Positions 9,290-18,306 of a stretch of DNA of 48,031 nucleotides are shown here, one piece after another. Location: the NCBI GenBank assembly GCA_963847575.1, contig CAWKAL010000013.1:1-48031 (forward strand), read 5' to 3'. The position numbers and the translations under genes are program-made. A model generated the notes under the pieces. It saw only the letters and a program-made list of their open reading frames with translations. It did no database searches and was not told the origin of the DNA. How positions within the stretch are numbered: position 1 is the stretch's first letter; each line of letters opens with the position of its first letter. The DNA is from JASBSR01 sp963847575. Lineage in GTDB: Bacteria > Pseudomonadota > Gammaproteobacteria > SZUA-229.

Positions 9290-9947
9290 TCTTTGCGGCC
9301 AGTGCTGCCTGACGTTTGGCGAAATCAGCGATCAGGTTCAGTGTTTTCACTGAAGCCATTTCAAGGCTGTCGATAATCTCGCCTGTTCTGGATGTCAGCA
9401 TGGCATGCATAATTAGCAGCGGTATAGCTGCAATCAGGCCAAAAGCCGTGGTGTTCATTGCCACCGCGATACTGGCAGACAGCATGTCGGCTTTTTCAGC
9501 CGGATCGGCATTGGCCACCGCGGTGAACGCCTGGATAAGACCCATAATCGTACCGAGCAGTCCCAGCAAGGTCGCGATGTTGGAGAACAGCGCCACATAC
9601 GGTGTGCGCTTTTCCAGCTGTGGAATAATTTCCATCATGCTTTCTTCCATCGCAATTTCGATGTCATCGCGTCGTCGTACCGAGCCCTGGCGCGCCAGCC
9701 CCATAGTCAGCAGGGTGGCGATCGCTGATTTGTCCTCGGATACCATATCGCGGGCTTTATCAAATTCGCCCTCTTCGAGTATCGGGTGCACTTCACCCCA
9801 GACCCGGCGGTTAGCACGACGCACGCTCGCCAGCTTGAGCCAGCGCTCGATGACAATGGCCAGGCCTATCGCAAACACGATCAGAATGGGATACATGAAG
9901 GCCCCACCTGTCTGGAAAAAACTGACTATCGATTCAAGAAAACCCAT
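9282..9947 (-). CDS. MotA/TolQ/ExbB-family proton channel protein
   Basis: The 221-residue protein has three transmembrane helices: about 16-36 (MYPILIVFAIGLAIVIERW), 120-142 and 157-180. The family signature spans helices 2 and 3: YVALFSNIATLLGLLGTIMGLIQAF and then AMNTTAFGLIAAIPLL. Such proteins form the pentameric stator/channel around an ExbD/TolR dimer in the inner membrane and use the proton gradient. It is the first motor gene after three TPR genes and one small exported protein, and it is followed by two ExbD genes and the TonB-like gene. No N-terminal signal peptide or long periplasmic extension is present, unlike the TonB2-type TtpC. Confidence 0.92.
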   Translation of the reverse strand: MGFLESIVSFFQTGGAFMYPILIVFAIGLAIVIERWLKLASVRRANRRVWGEVHPILEEGEFDKARDMVSEDKSAIATLLTMGLARQGSVRRRDDIEIAMEESMMEIIPQLEKRTPYVALFSNIATLLGLLGTIMGLIQAFTAVANADPAEKADMLSASIAVAMNTTAFGLIAAIPLLIMHAMLTSRTGEIIDSLEMASVKTLNLIADFAKRQAALAAKNG

Positions 9948-9981
9948 GTTGTTATCCTCGTTTTTAACTTTAGTAATTGCG

Positions 9982-10248
9982 TCACTTCGCCTGACTTAAT
10001 TCGTAGAAATCAAGCTCACGCATAAACACTTCTTTATCGACCAGCCTGCTGCTTTCATCCAGCAAACCAGAGGTCAAACTGGTTTCTACACCCACTTCAG
10101 AATTTTTCCAGGGCACAATATAGAGTGACTTGGGTGCTTCCTTGTTACCAATAATGGAAATACCCGAGAGTTCCTTGGCTTCATCAGCGGCGTAGGCAAG
10201 CCCGCTTAAAGCCGACAACAGGCCCATTATAATTAGTCGTTTCATCAT
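9982..10248 (-). CDS. Small exported protein of the energised envelope operon
   Basis: The 88-residue protein starts with a clear signal peptide (MKRLIIMGLLSALSGLAYA, cleavage near residue 21). The mature part of about 67 residues contains SGISIIGNKEAPKSLYIVPWK, ending in an acidic helix. I do not recognise a named family, and the mature part has no cysteines or lipobox. It sits 34 bases upstream of the ExbB-like gene and 6 bases after the TPR lipoprotein gene, so it probably acts in the periplasm with the same complex. Confidence 0.75.
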   Translation of the reverse strand: MMKRLIIMGLLSALSGLAYAADEAKELSGISIIGNKEAPKSLYIVPWKNSEVGVETSLTSGLLDESSRLVDKEVFMRELDFYELSQAK

Positions 10249-10254
10249 GTCCGC

Positions 10255-10851
10255 CTAACTCCCGATCCTGCGTTTCAGATCTACTATCCAGATTTGCATG
10301 GTTTTATCGTCCGGCGCCTGGCTCTGGTATTTTTCAAATTGCTCCAGGGCACACTGCAGATCGCGCATATATAGATCACATAAAATACCTAAATTCTTGA
10401 TAACTGGCAAATAATCCGGGTGCTCAGTGAGCGCATTGGTGTACGCTTTGCGGGCATCTGCAAATCGGCCCAGCTTGCGATAGAGCAGCCCGAGCTCGTT
10501 ATTCGCCACCGGGTGCGCCAGGTCGAGATCCAGCGCTTTCATTAAATTCTCTTCCGCCTTTTCGTCGTCACCCTGCTTGCGGTAAGCCATGGCAAGGTTG
10601 ATATACGGTGCGGTCAGTCGCTGTTCGCGTTCGATCACAGTGTTCAACAGGGTAATCGCATTGTCATATTCATCTCTGCTCAATGCCTGCACGGCCTGGT
10701 CAAACAACTGCTGCACATCACTGTCCACTGACACCACGAGTTCTCTATCCGCAGCACCGGGTTTGCGCGATGGCTCAATCGCACACGCTGTCAGCATTAG
10801 CAATGCAAGCACCATGACCAGCGAGTACTTATAGACTGAATTCTGCTTCAT
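10255..10851 (-). CDS. TPR lipoprotein (198 residues)
   Basis: A lipoprotein signal with lipobox LTAC places the lipidated Cys at residue 23. The mature protein consists of about four tetratricopeptide repeats (roughly 47-180), for example APYINLAMAYRKQGDDEKAEE and PVANNELGLLYRKLGRFADA. Residues after the Cys are AIE, so outer-membrane sorting is plausible. The start codon overlaps the stop of the larger TPR lipoprotein gene (ATGA). In size and architecture it resembles the small TPR lipoproteins that accompany Agl-Glt-like motors, but this relationship is inferred. Confidence 0.85.
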   Translation of the reverse strand: MKQNSVYKYSLVMVLALLMLTACAIEPSRKPGAADRELVVSVDSDVQQLFDQAVQALSRDEYDNAITLLNTVIEREQRLTAPYINLAMAYRKQGDDEKAEENLMKALDLDLAHPVANNELGLLYRKLGRFADARKAYTNALTEHPDYLPVIKNLGILCDLYMRDLQCALEQFEKYQSQAPDDKTMQIWIVDLKRRIGS

Positions 10852-13800
10852 TGCACTGCACCGCTCATCAGTGCTGTTGTATCAGGCCCGGCGGGCACAG
10901 CGTCCTGCGGCTGCTCCGGGGGTTGTGATTGTGGCTGCTGTTGATTCAGCGGCAAAAGACTCTCAACAAAAGTATTAACCTCTTCAGGTTTAGCATAGCG
11001 TGCCGGCAGCAATACCGCGAGCTTTTCGATGCTCTTATCTATCCATTCGTTATAAATCCCCACTGACAGCAGCTCCATGTTTTTCTCATGCACAGCAATG
11101 GCTTTTTCCTCGAATGGATACGCCTGTTCTTCAAGTACCAGGTTGTATTGCTCGAGTTCCAGCTCACTCAAATTATCAGGCCGTTCAGAATCCATTAACG
11201 CACGACTGAAGTGAAAATAAATTTCCGCCAGCTGGAAGGTGGCAGCCGCAGTGACATCGCCGACCTGGTAATCGACGAGTTTGCCGTAGGTGTCGATCGC
11301 AGCTTTCATGCGCTTGTTTTTCTTGTCGAGGTTTTTCTTGAACGGCTTGACCAGTTTGACAGCATAAAATGCATCGAGACTGGATTCGGCCAGCACCAGT
11401 CCGGCATTTGCAGCAAGAAAGCGCGTACGGTCAGTACGTTGCTGGCCAGCTTTTTCATCTGCGCTTACGATGGCAGTCAACTGCTCACGATATTTTCTGT
11501 CATCACCGGTAGCCTTATAGATATTCGCAATCTTATTGCGGGTTTCAAGTGCAAGTTCAACCGGCCGCGGGAAGGCATCAACATAACGTTGGTAGACACG
11601 CAACGCATCTTTGTTTGATTTTGCGGATTCGTAAAGCTCGGCAGATTGCAACAGTGCTTCGCGTTTGAGTTCTTCATCCGTTGTTTCAGTTTCAATCCGC
11701 TCGAACTCGGCAGCTGCCTGCATTAACTTGCCATCTTCCTTGTATACAATGGCGAGTTTTTTGGTGATGTCCGGCTGCAATTTGTGTTTCGGATAATTCT
11801 TACGGAAGCCTTCCAGTACCTGCGCCGCCAGTAGCCAGTCTTTCAATATTATTAACGATGCGGCTGCATCATATTCTGCATTCGGCCTTATTTCTGCTGT
11901 CGGCGTTACTGTCGCAATGCGCAGAAAATGATTGGCGGCTTCGCGGTGTTTTTCCAGTTTGCTGGCCTGCTCACCCTGCTTGTAAATGGATGCCGCCAGG
12001 TTCTCGGTCAGTTTTTTGCGACTTTCATCTTTCGCATCGGTCATCACCAGCACCTGGGTGTACGCCGCTTCTGCCTCGGTGTAATTTGTCAGGTCGAACG
12101 AGGCATGCGCTACCACCAGCCAGGCGGAACGTACCAGTTTGGGCTCGGCATTCGGATAAGTTGCGATTAGCTGTTTGCCGGTTTTCACTGCCAGCGGATA
12201 ATCTTTCAGTTCGTATAAATCATCTGCGGCAGCCGCGAGCACGACTGCAGCATTCGGATGCGTGGGGAATGTTTCGGCAAATTTAAGCGAGCTGCGAATA
12301 ATCTCGCGTTTAACAATGACCCGGTCAGATGACTGCGCCACTTTAAGATATTCACGATAGGCGTAGACCGCAGCGTAACCGGCTTCGGCAGATTTTTCGT
12401 GCGCCGGGAAATTATAGGCGGTGCGTTCGTATTCCAGCGCTGCACTACGGTAGTCCTTGTTTTCCAGCATCAGTCCGGCAAGCTGGAAGTTCAAGCCAGG
12501 CGCCAGCGCATCTTCAGGGAAACTGGCCAGGAACTCGCGGTACCAGCGTATCGCTTCTGCATAATTTTCCTGCTTCTGTTTGATCAGACGCTTGTCCTGG
12601 TACAGTGCGTGGTAATGGTTTGCCAGGTCCGAAAGGTTGGATTTCAGGAACGTCAGTACCACCGGAAATTCTTTGATATCGAAAAATTGCCAATAGGTCG
12701 CGTTGACGCCATAGGTCGTCGAGAAATCTTTCTTGGCTTCTATCACAAGTTTAGGGAAACCGCCCTTGAGATAAATTTCGATCACGCGGATATTAAAATA
12801 GGGTGCATCTCTGTGCAGCGGGTTACGTTCGACAAAACTGTTATACGTCACTGCTGCGTCGTTGTAGCGGCGTTTTTCCAGGAAGTGTTCGCCGAGATGG
12901 CTGTAGATGCTCGCTTCGTACTCGCGCGGCCCTGCTTTATCAAAAAATTCTACAATGGCTTCGGCGCCGCCGAGATAGGAAAAACTCAGGCTGATCACAC
13001 GATAGGTATCGTCAATGCGTTTTTTCTCAATCTTGTTGTCGGTCTGCGCCAGGTCATAGCCTTCGTAGATCTTGTGGTCGAGCATACCGATGTAATCGGT
13101 CAGGGCTTCTTCATACAATTCCTGCTTAAAGAATGCCCAGCCCTGTTTATATAGCGCCAGTTCGTAGAACGCCGACCCTTTACCAATATTCAACACCACC
13201 TGGTAGGCTTCTTCTGAATCAAGATAGCGTTTACGCGAAAAGAAATATTCCGCACGCCGAAACTGGGCTTCGTCTATATGCCGTGAACTGGGGTATTTTA
13301 CTGCCAGCACGTTGAGTGTCTCGATGGCTTTCTCGATTTGACCGGTCTCTTCATAGGCGCGTGATAACTGGTACATCACCTGGTCGTTGCGATCGTATAG
13401 CGGATATTTTTCCAGCAGCCCCTTGTAGAGTTCGATGGCTTCCATCGCGCCTGCCACCTGCAGGTCTTCGGCCTTGCCGGTGGGTGATGGGATGGTTTTG
13501 TTCGCGGCCTTGAGTTTTTCCTGTTTGGTTGCGCGCTCACTGAATGCTTTTTCAGATTCACTGACATCGGCAATCGCCGCCGACTGCTTGCTGGTCTGTT
13601 GTTTACTGCTATCGGTAATCGCCGCCGCCTGCTTGCTGCCGACCACGGGCACTGCCGGTGTATCCATGCTGCCCGACTGTGCTGTTGTCACAGGTTCTGT
13701 GTTATCAACGGCTAGCGGCAAGGCTTTTGCTGCTGCTTCAGCGGCTGCGGGAACAGGTGAAACGTCTGTTTCGGGTGCTTCATCCGCCACGTCGATCACA

Positions 13801-14090
13801 ACACTGTCCAATGGCGCGCTGAGAGAATATTCTTTTTCTATCTTAAGGTCTGCAAGACGGCGGATGGCTTCCGGTGTCATCGCGGTTTCAGGTGTTTCTT
13901 CGAGGAAACGCTGGTAGCTTTGCAGGGCTTTCTCCAGGCTGCCTTCAATTTTTTCTTCTTTAATCTCGAGTTTGACTTCCTTCAGACTGGCGAGCGTCCC
14001 CTGGGTACTGTTGCCCGCGCAGGCAACCAGCAGCGAAATTGAAACCGCCATCATGAGTCGCGCATACAGATTGTCAACGTGTATGCTCAT
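10848..14090 (-). CDS. Large TPR lipoprotein (1080 residues)
   Basis: The N-terminus has a lipobox LVAC with Cys24. Residues about 85-205 form a low-complexity Ala/Ser/Lys/Thr linker that contains an internal duplication (SKQAAAITDSS and SKQSAAIADVS). From about 210 to 1000 there are many tetratricopeptide-like repeats, such as YQLSRAYEETGQIEKAIETL and FYELALYKQGWAFFKQELY. The end is a Gln/Pro-rich tail. A GGAAG ribosome binding site precedes the start, which overlaps the upstream stop (ATGA). Such large TPR lipoproteins usually act as scaffolds on the periplasmic face of the outer membrane. A second start at residue 13 would also leave a usable lipoprotein signal. Confidence 0.88.
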   Translation of the reverse strand: MSIHVDNLYARLMMAVSISLLVACAGNSTQGTLASLKEVKLEIKEEKIEGSLEKALQSYQRFLEETPETAMTPEAIRRLADLKIEKEYSLSAPLDSVVIDVADEAPETDVSPVPAAAEAAAKALPLAVDNTEPVTTAQSGSMDTPAVPVVGSKQAAAITDSSKQQTSKQSAAIADVSESEKAFSERATKQEKLKAANKTIPSPTGKAEDLQVAGAMEAIELYKGLLEKYPLYDRNDQVMYQLSRAYEETGQIEKAIETLNVLAVKYPSSRHIDEAQFRRAEYFFSRKRYLDSEEAYQVVLNIGKGSAFYELALYKQGWAFFKQELYEEALTDYIGMLDHKIYEGYDLAQTDNKIEKKRIDDTYRVISLSFSYLGGAEAIVEFFDKAGPREYEASIYSHLGEHFLEKRRYNDAAVTYNSFVERNPLHRDAPYFNIRVIEIYLKGGFPKLVIEAKKDFSTTYGVNATYWQFFDIKEFPVVLTFLKSNLSDLANHYHALYQDKRLIKQKQENYAEAIRWYREFLASFPEDALAPGLNFQLAGLMLENKDYRSAALEYERTAYNFPAHEKSAEAGYAAVYAYREYLKVAQSSDRVIVKREIIRSSLKFAETFPTHPNAAVVLAAAADDLYELKDYPLAVKTGKQLIATYPNAEPKLVRSAWLVVAHASFDLTNYTEAEAAYTQVLVMTDAKDESRKKLTENLAASIYKQGEQASKLEKHREAANHFLRIATVTPTAEIRPNAEYDAAASLIILKDWLLAAQVLEGFRKNYPKHKLQPDITKKLAIVYKEDGKLMQAAAEFERIETETTDEELKREALLQSAELYESAKSNKDALRVYQRYVDAFPRPVELALETRNKIANIYKATGDDRKYREQLTAIVSADEKAGQQRTDRTRFLAANAGLVLAESSLDAFYAVKLVKPFKKNLDKKNKRMKAAIDTYGKLVDYQVGDVTAAATFQLAEIYFHFSRALMDSERPDNLSELELEQYNLVLEEQAYPFEEKAIAVHEKNMELLSVGIYNEWIDKSIEKLAVLLPARYAKPEEVNTFVESLLPLNQQQPQSQPPEQPQDAVPAGPDTTALMSGAVQ

Positions 14091-16102
14091 GGCGCTGCTT
14101 CCGGTGCAGGGGTGTCAGTTTCAGGTGCTGGCGTTACGTCCGGCGTCGTCTCGGGGACGGGCGTACCCGGCACCGGATTTTCCTGCATCTCCTTGAGCTG
14201 TGATTCTCTCGCCCTGGCTTCAAGCGCTTCGATTTCATCTTTCTCCTGCGCCTTGGTCGCACGGTCATAACTTTCGGCAAGCGCGAAGCGTGCTTTCACC
14301 TGGTATTCTTCGAGTCGTTTGCGCCGGCGATCGAGCTCGTTAATGGCCAGCTGTTCCAGCACCCGGCCCTGCCTCGCCATAACACCGCGCAATTTTAGCT
14401 GCGCGGTTTTCAGGCGCGTGCGCAATTGTTGAATCGGGATGGCATAACCTTCATAACTTTGTGTGGCCGCCTGCCGGGTGCGCACGAACGAACGGTAACG
14501 TTTGTTCATGCCATCAATTTCGTCATCGAGCTCCTGCAAATGTTCATAAGCCGTGGTCAGGCGTGCATCGTAGTCCAGCTTGATACGCCATTGCAGCACG
14601 CCCTCCAGGCGTTCCATGCGATAACGCACGGCCTCGGTCATTAACGCCGGGTTGGCTTCCAGGTCGACTTTCATTTTCGCAAGTGTATCGATAACACTGC
14701 GCTCGTTTGCAGTGGCGAGATACTCGGGACGGCGCGCGATCAGCATCGACTGGATACGATCATTCAGACGGCCACGTTGTTCGATGCGCAACTTGATCCT
14801 GGAATCGAGCTTTTTGAATTCTTTCTCGATTTCGGGCAAGAGCGGCTCGTAATACGCACGGCGGATAGCAATAATTTCTTCAAACACATCCAGATTATAG
14901 AGCCATTCTGTGAGGTACTGACGCAACTCGGCCAGATCCTTGTAATTTTTCAGTGATTCCTGGAAGTCATGGCCGGCCAGCAGTTCCATGATGTAACGCG
15001 TTTCCGGACTGTCCGGCAAATCACGCAGGTTCACTACCCAGTTTTTATCCTTGTCCGCCTGCTTGTCGATCAGCGCAAGCAAAAACTTGCCTTCGCGAAT
15101 ACTCTTGATGGACGCATCCAGGCTGTCGATTTCACTGCCAAACACATCCAGCGCACGGCCATACATGATTGCCGCCTTGCCATGCACGTCGAGCTTGCTG
15201 TAAGCATAGGGCACAGACATCATGGCTTCCTGCACCGACTCGTTGGTCTGCAGGCGCCCATGTAATAAAGTCCACGGCACCAGCGCACGATCGAAACGTT
15301 TCTCTGCGACTTCAACCCAGCCTGCGCCCAGCAATGCACGATTGGAAAACGGGCCATCGAGGCGAACGCGTTCAAAGTAGCCACTGGCTTTTTGCGGCTG
15401 GCCTTCTTCAAGATAATAATAGGCCAGCTTGAGATTGCCCTTGTCTTTCAGTGCGAGCACGGCCTTGTCATCAGTGCCGAGCGTGCCCAGCTCGTCGAGC
15501 ATCTCCAGCCCCTTTTCCTGTTCACCACTTTGCAGGTAGGCCATGGCAAGATTGTATTCGGTGTAGCCGCTGTACTCCGCTTTGCCGCGCATGCCTTCGA
15601 GTAATTTAATGGCATCGGCAAATTTGCCGGTAGCTGCGTAGATCTGTGCGCGCAGAAAAGTTTCATCACTGGCAATTTTTTCCGGCACTTCACCCTTGAT
15701 GAGTTCGATTGCGTGCAGCGCGCTGACATATTCCTGCTTGCGGTAATACAGACGTGCGAGGCGGAAAGCGGCATCGTTACGCTCACCGGGTTCGACATTT
15801 TCATCGAGTACGCGGCTTAACGCACGCCCGGCACGCTGATGCATGCGATAGGACAATTCGATATCACCGACCGAAAATTCGGCCTGGTCACGGTGAAAAT
15901 TAAATGTGTCGAGTCCAGGTTCGTCCAGCGCGTAGTACTGGCCGAGTTCGTTATCGAGATGGGAAATGGCTTCGAAAAAATCTTCCTGGTAGGCGTAGTA
16001 CAAAATCTCGCCATAAAAAACATCACGCAACTCCTGGTGCGGACGAATACCGCCAAGCGCTATCGCTGGCAGCAGGCATAGCCATGCTAGGTGACAGCGC
16101 AT
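14087..16102 (-). CDS. Periplasmic TPR/coiled-coil protein (671 residues)
   Basis: I place the start at 16102, because MRCHLAWLCLLPAIALGG gives a clean signal peptide one base after the upstream stop (TAA-C-ATG). A longer frame to 16222 would overlap the upstream gene. The N-terminal two thirds are TPR-like repeats (for example AAFRLARLYYRKQEYVSALHA). The C-terminal part (about 430-640) is a charged helical coiled coil that ends in a Pro/Thr/Glu tail. It is paralogous to the 625-residue protein at 19725-21602: shared stretches include ELSYRMHQRAGRA versus ELAYRMSQRAGNA, and NESVQEAMMSVPYAY versus DESVQEALLALPYAY. No named function is known to me. Confidence 0.85.
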   Translation of the reverse strand: MRCHLAWLCLLPAIALGGIRPHQELRDVFYGEILYYAYQEDFFEAISHLDNELGQYYALDEPGLDTFNFHRDQAEFSVGDIELSYRMHQRAGRALSRVLDENVEPGERNDAAFRLARLYYRKQEYVSALHAIELIKGEVPEKIASDETFLRAQIYAATGKFADAIKLLEGMRGKAEYSGYTEYNLAMAYLQSGEQEKGLEMLDELGTLGTDDKAVLALKDKGNLKLAYYYLEEGQPQKASGYFERVRLDGPFSNRALLGAGWVEVAEKRFDRALVPWTLLHGRLQTNESVQEAMMSVPYAYSKLDVHGKAAIMYGRALDVFGSEIDSLDASIKSIREGKFLLALIDKQADKDKNWVVNLRDLPDSPETRYIMELLAGHDFQESLKNYKDLAELRQYLTEWLYNLDVFEEIIAIRRAYYEPLLPEIEKEFKKLDSRIKLRIEQRGRLNDRIQSMLIARRPEYLATANERSVIDTLAKMKVDLEANPALMTEAVRYRMERLEGVLQWRIKLDYDARLTTAYEHLQELDDEIDGMNKRYRSFVRTRQAATQSYEGYAIPIQQLRTRLKTAQLKLRGVMARQGRVLEQLAINELDRRRKRLEEYQVKARFALAESYDRATKAQEKDEIEALEARARESQLKEMQENPVPGTPVPETTPDVTPAPETDTPAPEAAP

Positions 16103-16103
16103 G

Positions 16104-16646
16104 TTACCAGTCCCTGAAATGTATATCCTGCTGACTGGCATCAGGCCCGGCAATGGTGATTTCAACAAACCGCGGCCCCACATCTTTGACAACGGTATAG
16201 CTGGCACTGCGTTTGTATTCACCGCCCGCAGGTGCCTTGCCGATGAAACTCACCACCAGCTTGTGTTCACCGGTTTTGATATTGCCGGTGTAAAGTCGCT
16301 GTACCCCGCCCTGTTGTAATGCTTCGAGTTCACGAAACGTATATAGATGTTGCGCGACGACTTTCTCATCCAGCTTGATCTGCACCGAGTCGAGGCGGAA
16401 ATCATCGCCCTTGTTCATGGAGACAAACAGCGACACCTGGGTGTTGGAGGGATAGAGCAGCTTCTCCTCGAGGCGGGTGAGCTCGGACGTCAGGTTGAGC
16501 ACATCTTTCTTGATGTCCTGCACCTGTTCATCCAGCCCCTTGATCTGGTCACGGGAGATGTCTTCGGCCAGTACGCCGGTAGCGAGCAGTGATGTAAATA
16601 TTAGCGCCAGAATCCGGGTCGATGTAAATCTGAAAAATGCGTGCAT
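16104..16646 (-). CDS. Small periplasmic coiled-coil protein, first gene of the operon
   Basis: The 180-residue protein has a signal peptide (cleavage near residue 27, GVLA-ED), a short coiled coil (about 30-65, KKDVLNLTSELTRLEEKLLY) and a beta-rich domain (about 70-180) with the motif GGVQRLYTGN. An AGGATAGG ribosome binding site precedes the start. It is paralogous to the 172-residue protein at 21607-22125, and both are directly followed by a large TPR gene. I do not recognise a characterised family. The beta domain may be a carbohydrate- or protein-binding sandwich, but that is a guess. Confidence 0.82.
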   Translation of the reverse strand: MHAFFRFTSTRILALIFTSLLATGVLAEDISRDQIKGLDEQVQDIKKDVLNLTSELTRLEEKLLYPSNTQVSLFVSMNKGDDFRLDSVQIKLDEKVVAQHLYTFRELEALQQGGVQRLYTGNIKTGEHKLVVSFIGKAPAGGEYKRSASYTVVKDVGPRFVEITIAGPDASQQDIHFRDW

Positions 16647-16833
16647 TTGCCTATCCTGCTGCAGTGATGGTTTTAGTAATCAACAACTTAACATACCATT
16701 CTAGTAGATTATTGTAGCACGAGAGTGGACTATCCCAGCAAACCCGAAATCATGTCCACATATATATAGTCTAGTACACACTAAATTGATGTGTTCGGAT
16801 GTCAGCGACCCCGGGGTTGGCTAAACTCCGCCG

Positions 16834-18291
16834 ATGGGAGAAGAAATCCAGTACAGCCGGTTCCGACAATCCGATTACGCCCGCTTTGGACGTCACCTTC
16901 AGGACGAGACTCAATTACTGGGCGAGTGGTTCCATCGTCACCAGTTTTCCGGCAAAGATCCGATCGCCGGTTACGAGCTGGAAGCCTGGCTGATCGACAG
17001 CCGGGGTGAACCCTGCGCGCACAATGCGCCTTTCCTCGAAACAGCGAGAAATCCCCTGCTCAGCCCCGAGCTGGCGCAATTTAATGTCGAACTCAATGTG
17101 CCGCCTCAACATCTGGGCGATAGCGTGCTGACCGATTTCAGCCATAGCCTGGTCGAGCTCTGGCACCAATGCCAGTTGCATGCCGGGAAGCTTGACTGCG
17201 ATATCCTCGGCATAGGCATTCTGCCCACGCTGCGCGATGAACACCTCACGCTGAAAAACATGTCCACCCTCGACCGTTACCGGGCACTCAATGAACAGGT
17301 GTTACGCCTGCGCAATGGCAAACCCATTCCGCTCAATATTGTCGGCCATCAACATTTGCAGAGTGAACACATGGACGTGATGCTGGAAGCGGCCGCCACC
17401 TCGCTGCAAATCCATATCCAGGTGCCACAACACCTCGCGGTGCGTTATTACAATGCCGCCATTGCCCTGTCTGCACCCATGGTCGCGGTCAGTGCCAATG
17501 CGCCATTCATGTTCGGCAAACGCCTGTGGGAAGAAACCCGCATACCGGTATTCGAACAATCCGTCCCCACCGGTGGCTTCGACGGCGCGGCGCATGGCCC
17601 GGTGCAGCGCGTGGGTTTTGGCATGGGCTATGCGCGTGACTCACTGTTTGAATGTTTCAGCGAGAACCTTGAACACTATCCCATCATGTTGCCGGTGGAA
17701 TACGACAGCCCGGAAGAAAAACTGCACTACCTGCGCCTGCACAATGGCACTATATGGCGCTGGAACCGTCCGCTGATCGGCTTCGACGACGATGGCACGC
17801 CACACCTGCGCATCGAACACCGGGTGTGTTCGAGCGGTGCCAGCGTGCAGGACAATATTGCCAATATCGCTTTTTACTACGGGCTGGTGCATTACTATGC
17901 GACCCTCGCCGACCCGATCGAACACGAGCTCAATTTTTCACAGAGCCGGGATAATTTTTATACTGCCGCGCAACATGGCATTGACGCACATGTACAGTGG
18001 ACAGACCAGCAACGCATCAAGCTGCAAAAACTGGTGCTCGACCAGTTACTGGTCGAAGCCGAAACCGGCCTGCATGAACTTGGCATTGATGAAAATGACA
18101 TTAAACATAATCTTCGCATCATCGAAAAACGAACCCTGAACGGCCAGACCGGCAGCCAGTGGCAAAAACAGTTTGCCGAGCTACACCATTACGACATGCA
18201 AAAACTGACAAAACAATACTTGCGCAACCAGCGCAGCAATGTCCCGGTACACTGCTGGGATTTTGCGACTGAAACCCTGACTAACGAATAA
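16834..18291 (+). CDS. GCS2-type carboxylate-amine (glutamate-cysteine ligase-like) ligase
   Basis: The 485-residue protein matches the glutamate-cysteine ligase family 2 fold. It has YELEAWL and QFNVELN near the N-terminus, where metal-binding Glu residues lie, then GIGILPT, SLQIHIQV (the paired QIHIQ motif), SANAPFMFG and RIEHRVCSSG. Family members join an amino acid to the side chain or carboxylate of a second one in an ATP-dependent way, and many act on substrates other than Cys. It is followed 15 bases later by an aspartoacylase/succinylglutamate desuccinylase-like gene, so the two probably act on one metabolite. The ATG at 16834 has no good upstream ribosome binding site, so the true start may differ slightly. 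Confidence 0.8.
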   Translation: MGEEIQYSRFRQSDYARFGRHLQDETQLLGEWFHRHQFSGKDPIAGYELEAWLIDSRGEPCAHNAPFLETARNPLLSPELAQFNVELNVPPQHLGDSVLTDFSHSLVELWHQCQLHAGKLDCDILGIGILPTLRDEHLTLKNMSTLDRYRALNEQVLRLRNGKPIPLNIVGHQHLQSEHMDVMLEAAATSLQIHIQVPQHLAVRYYNAAIALSAPMVAVSANAPFMFGKRLWEETRIPVFEQSVPTGGFDGAAHGPVQRVGFGMGYARDSLFECFSENLEHYPIMLPVEYDSPEEKLHYLRLHNGTIWRWNRPLIGFDDDGTPHLRIEHRVCSSGASVQDNIANIAFYYGLVHYYATLADPIEHELNFSQSRDNFYTAAQHGIDAHVQWTDQQRIKLQKLVLDQLLVEAETGLHELGIDENDIKHNLRIIEKRTLNGQTGSQWQKQFAELHHYDMQKLTKQYLRNQRSNVPVHCWDFATETLTNE

Positions 18292-18306
18292 AACGAAACA
18301 TTCATT

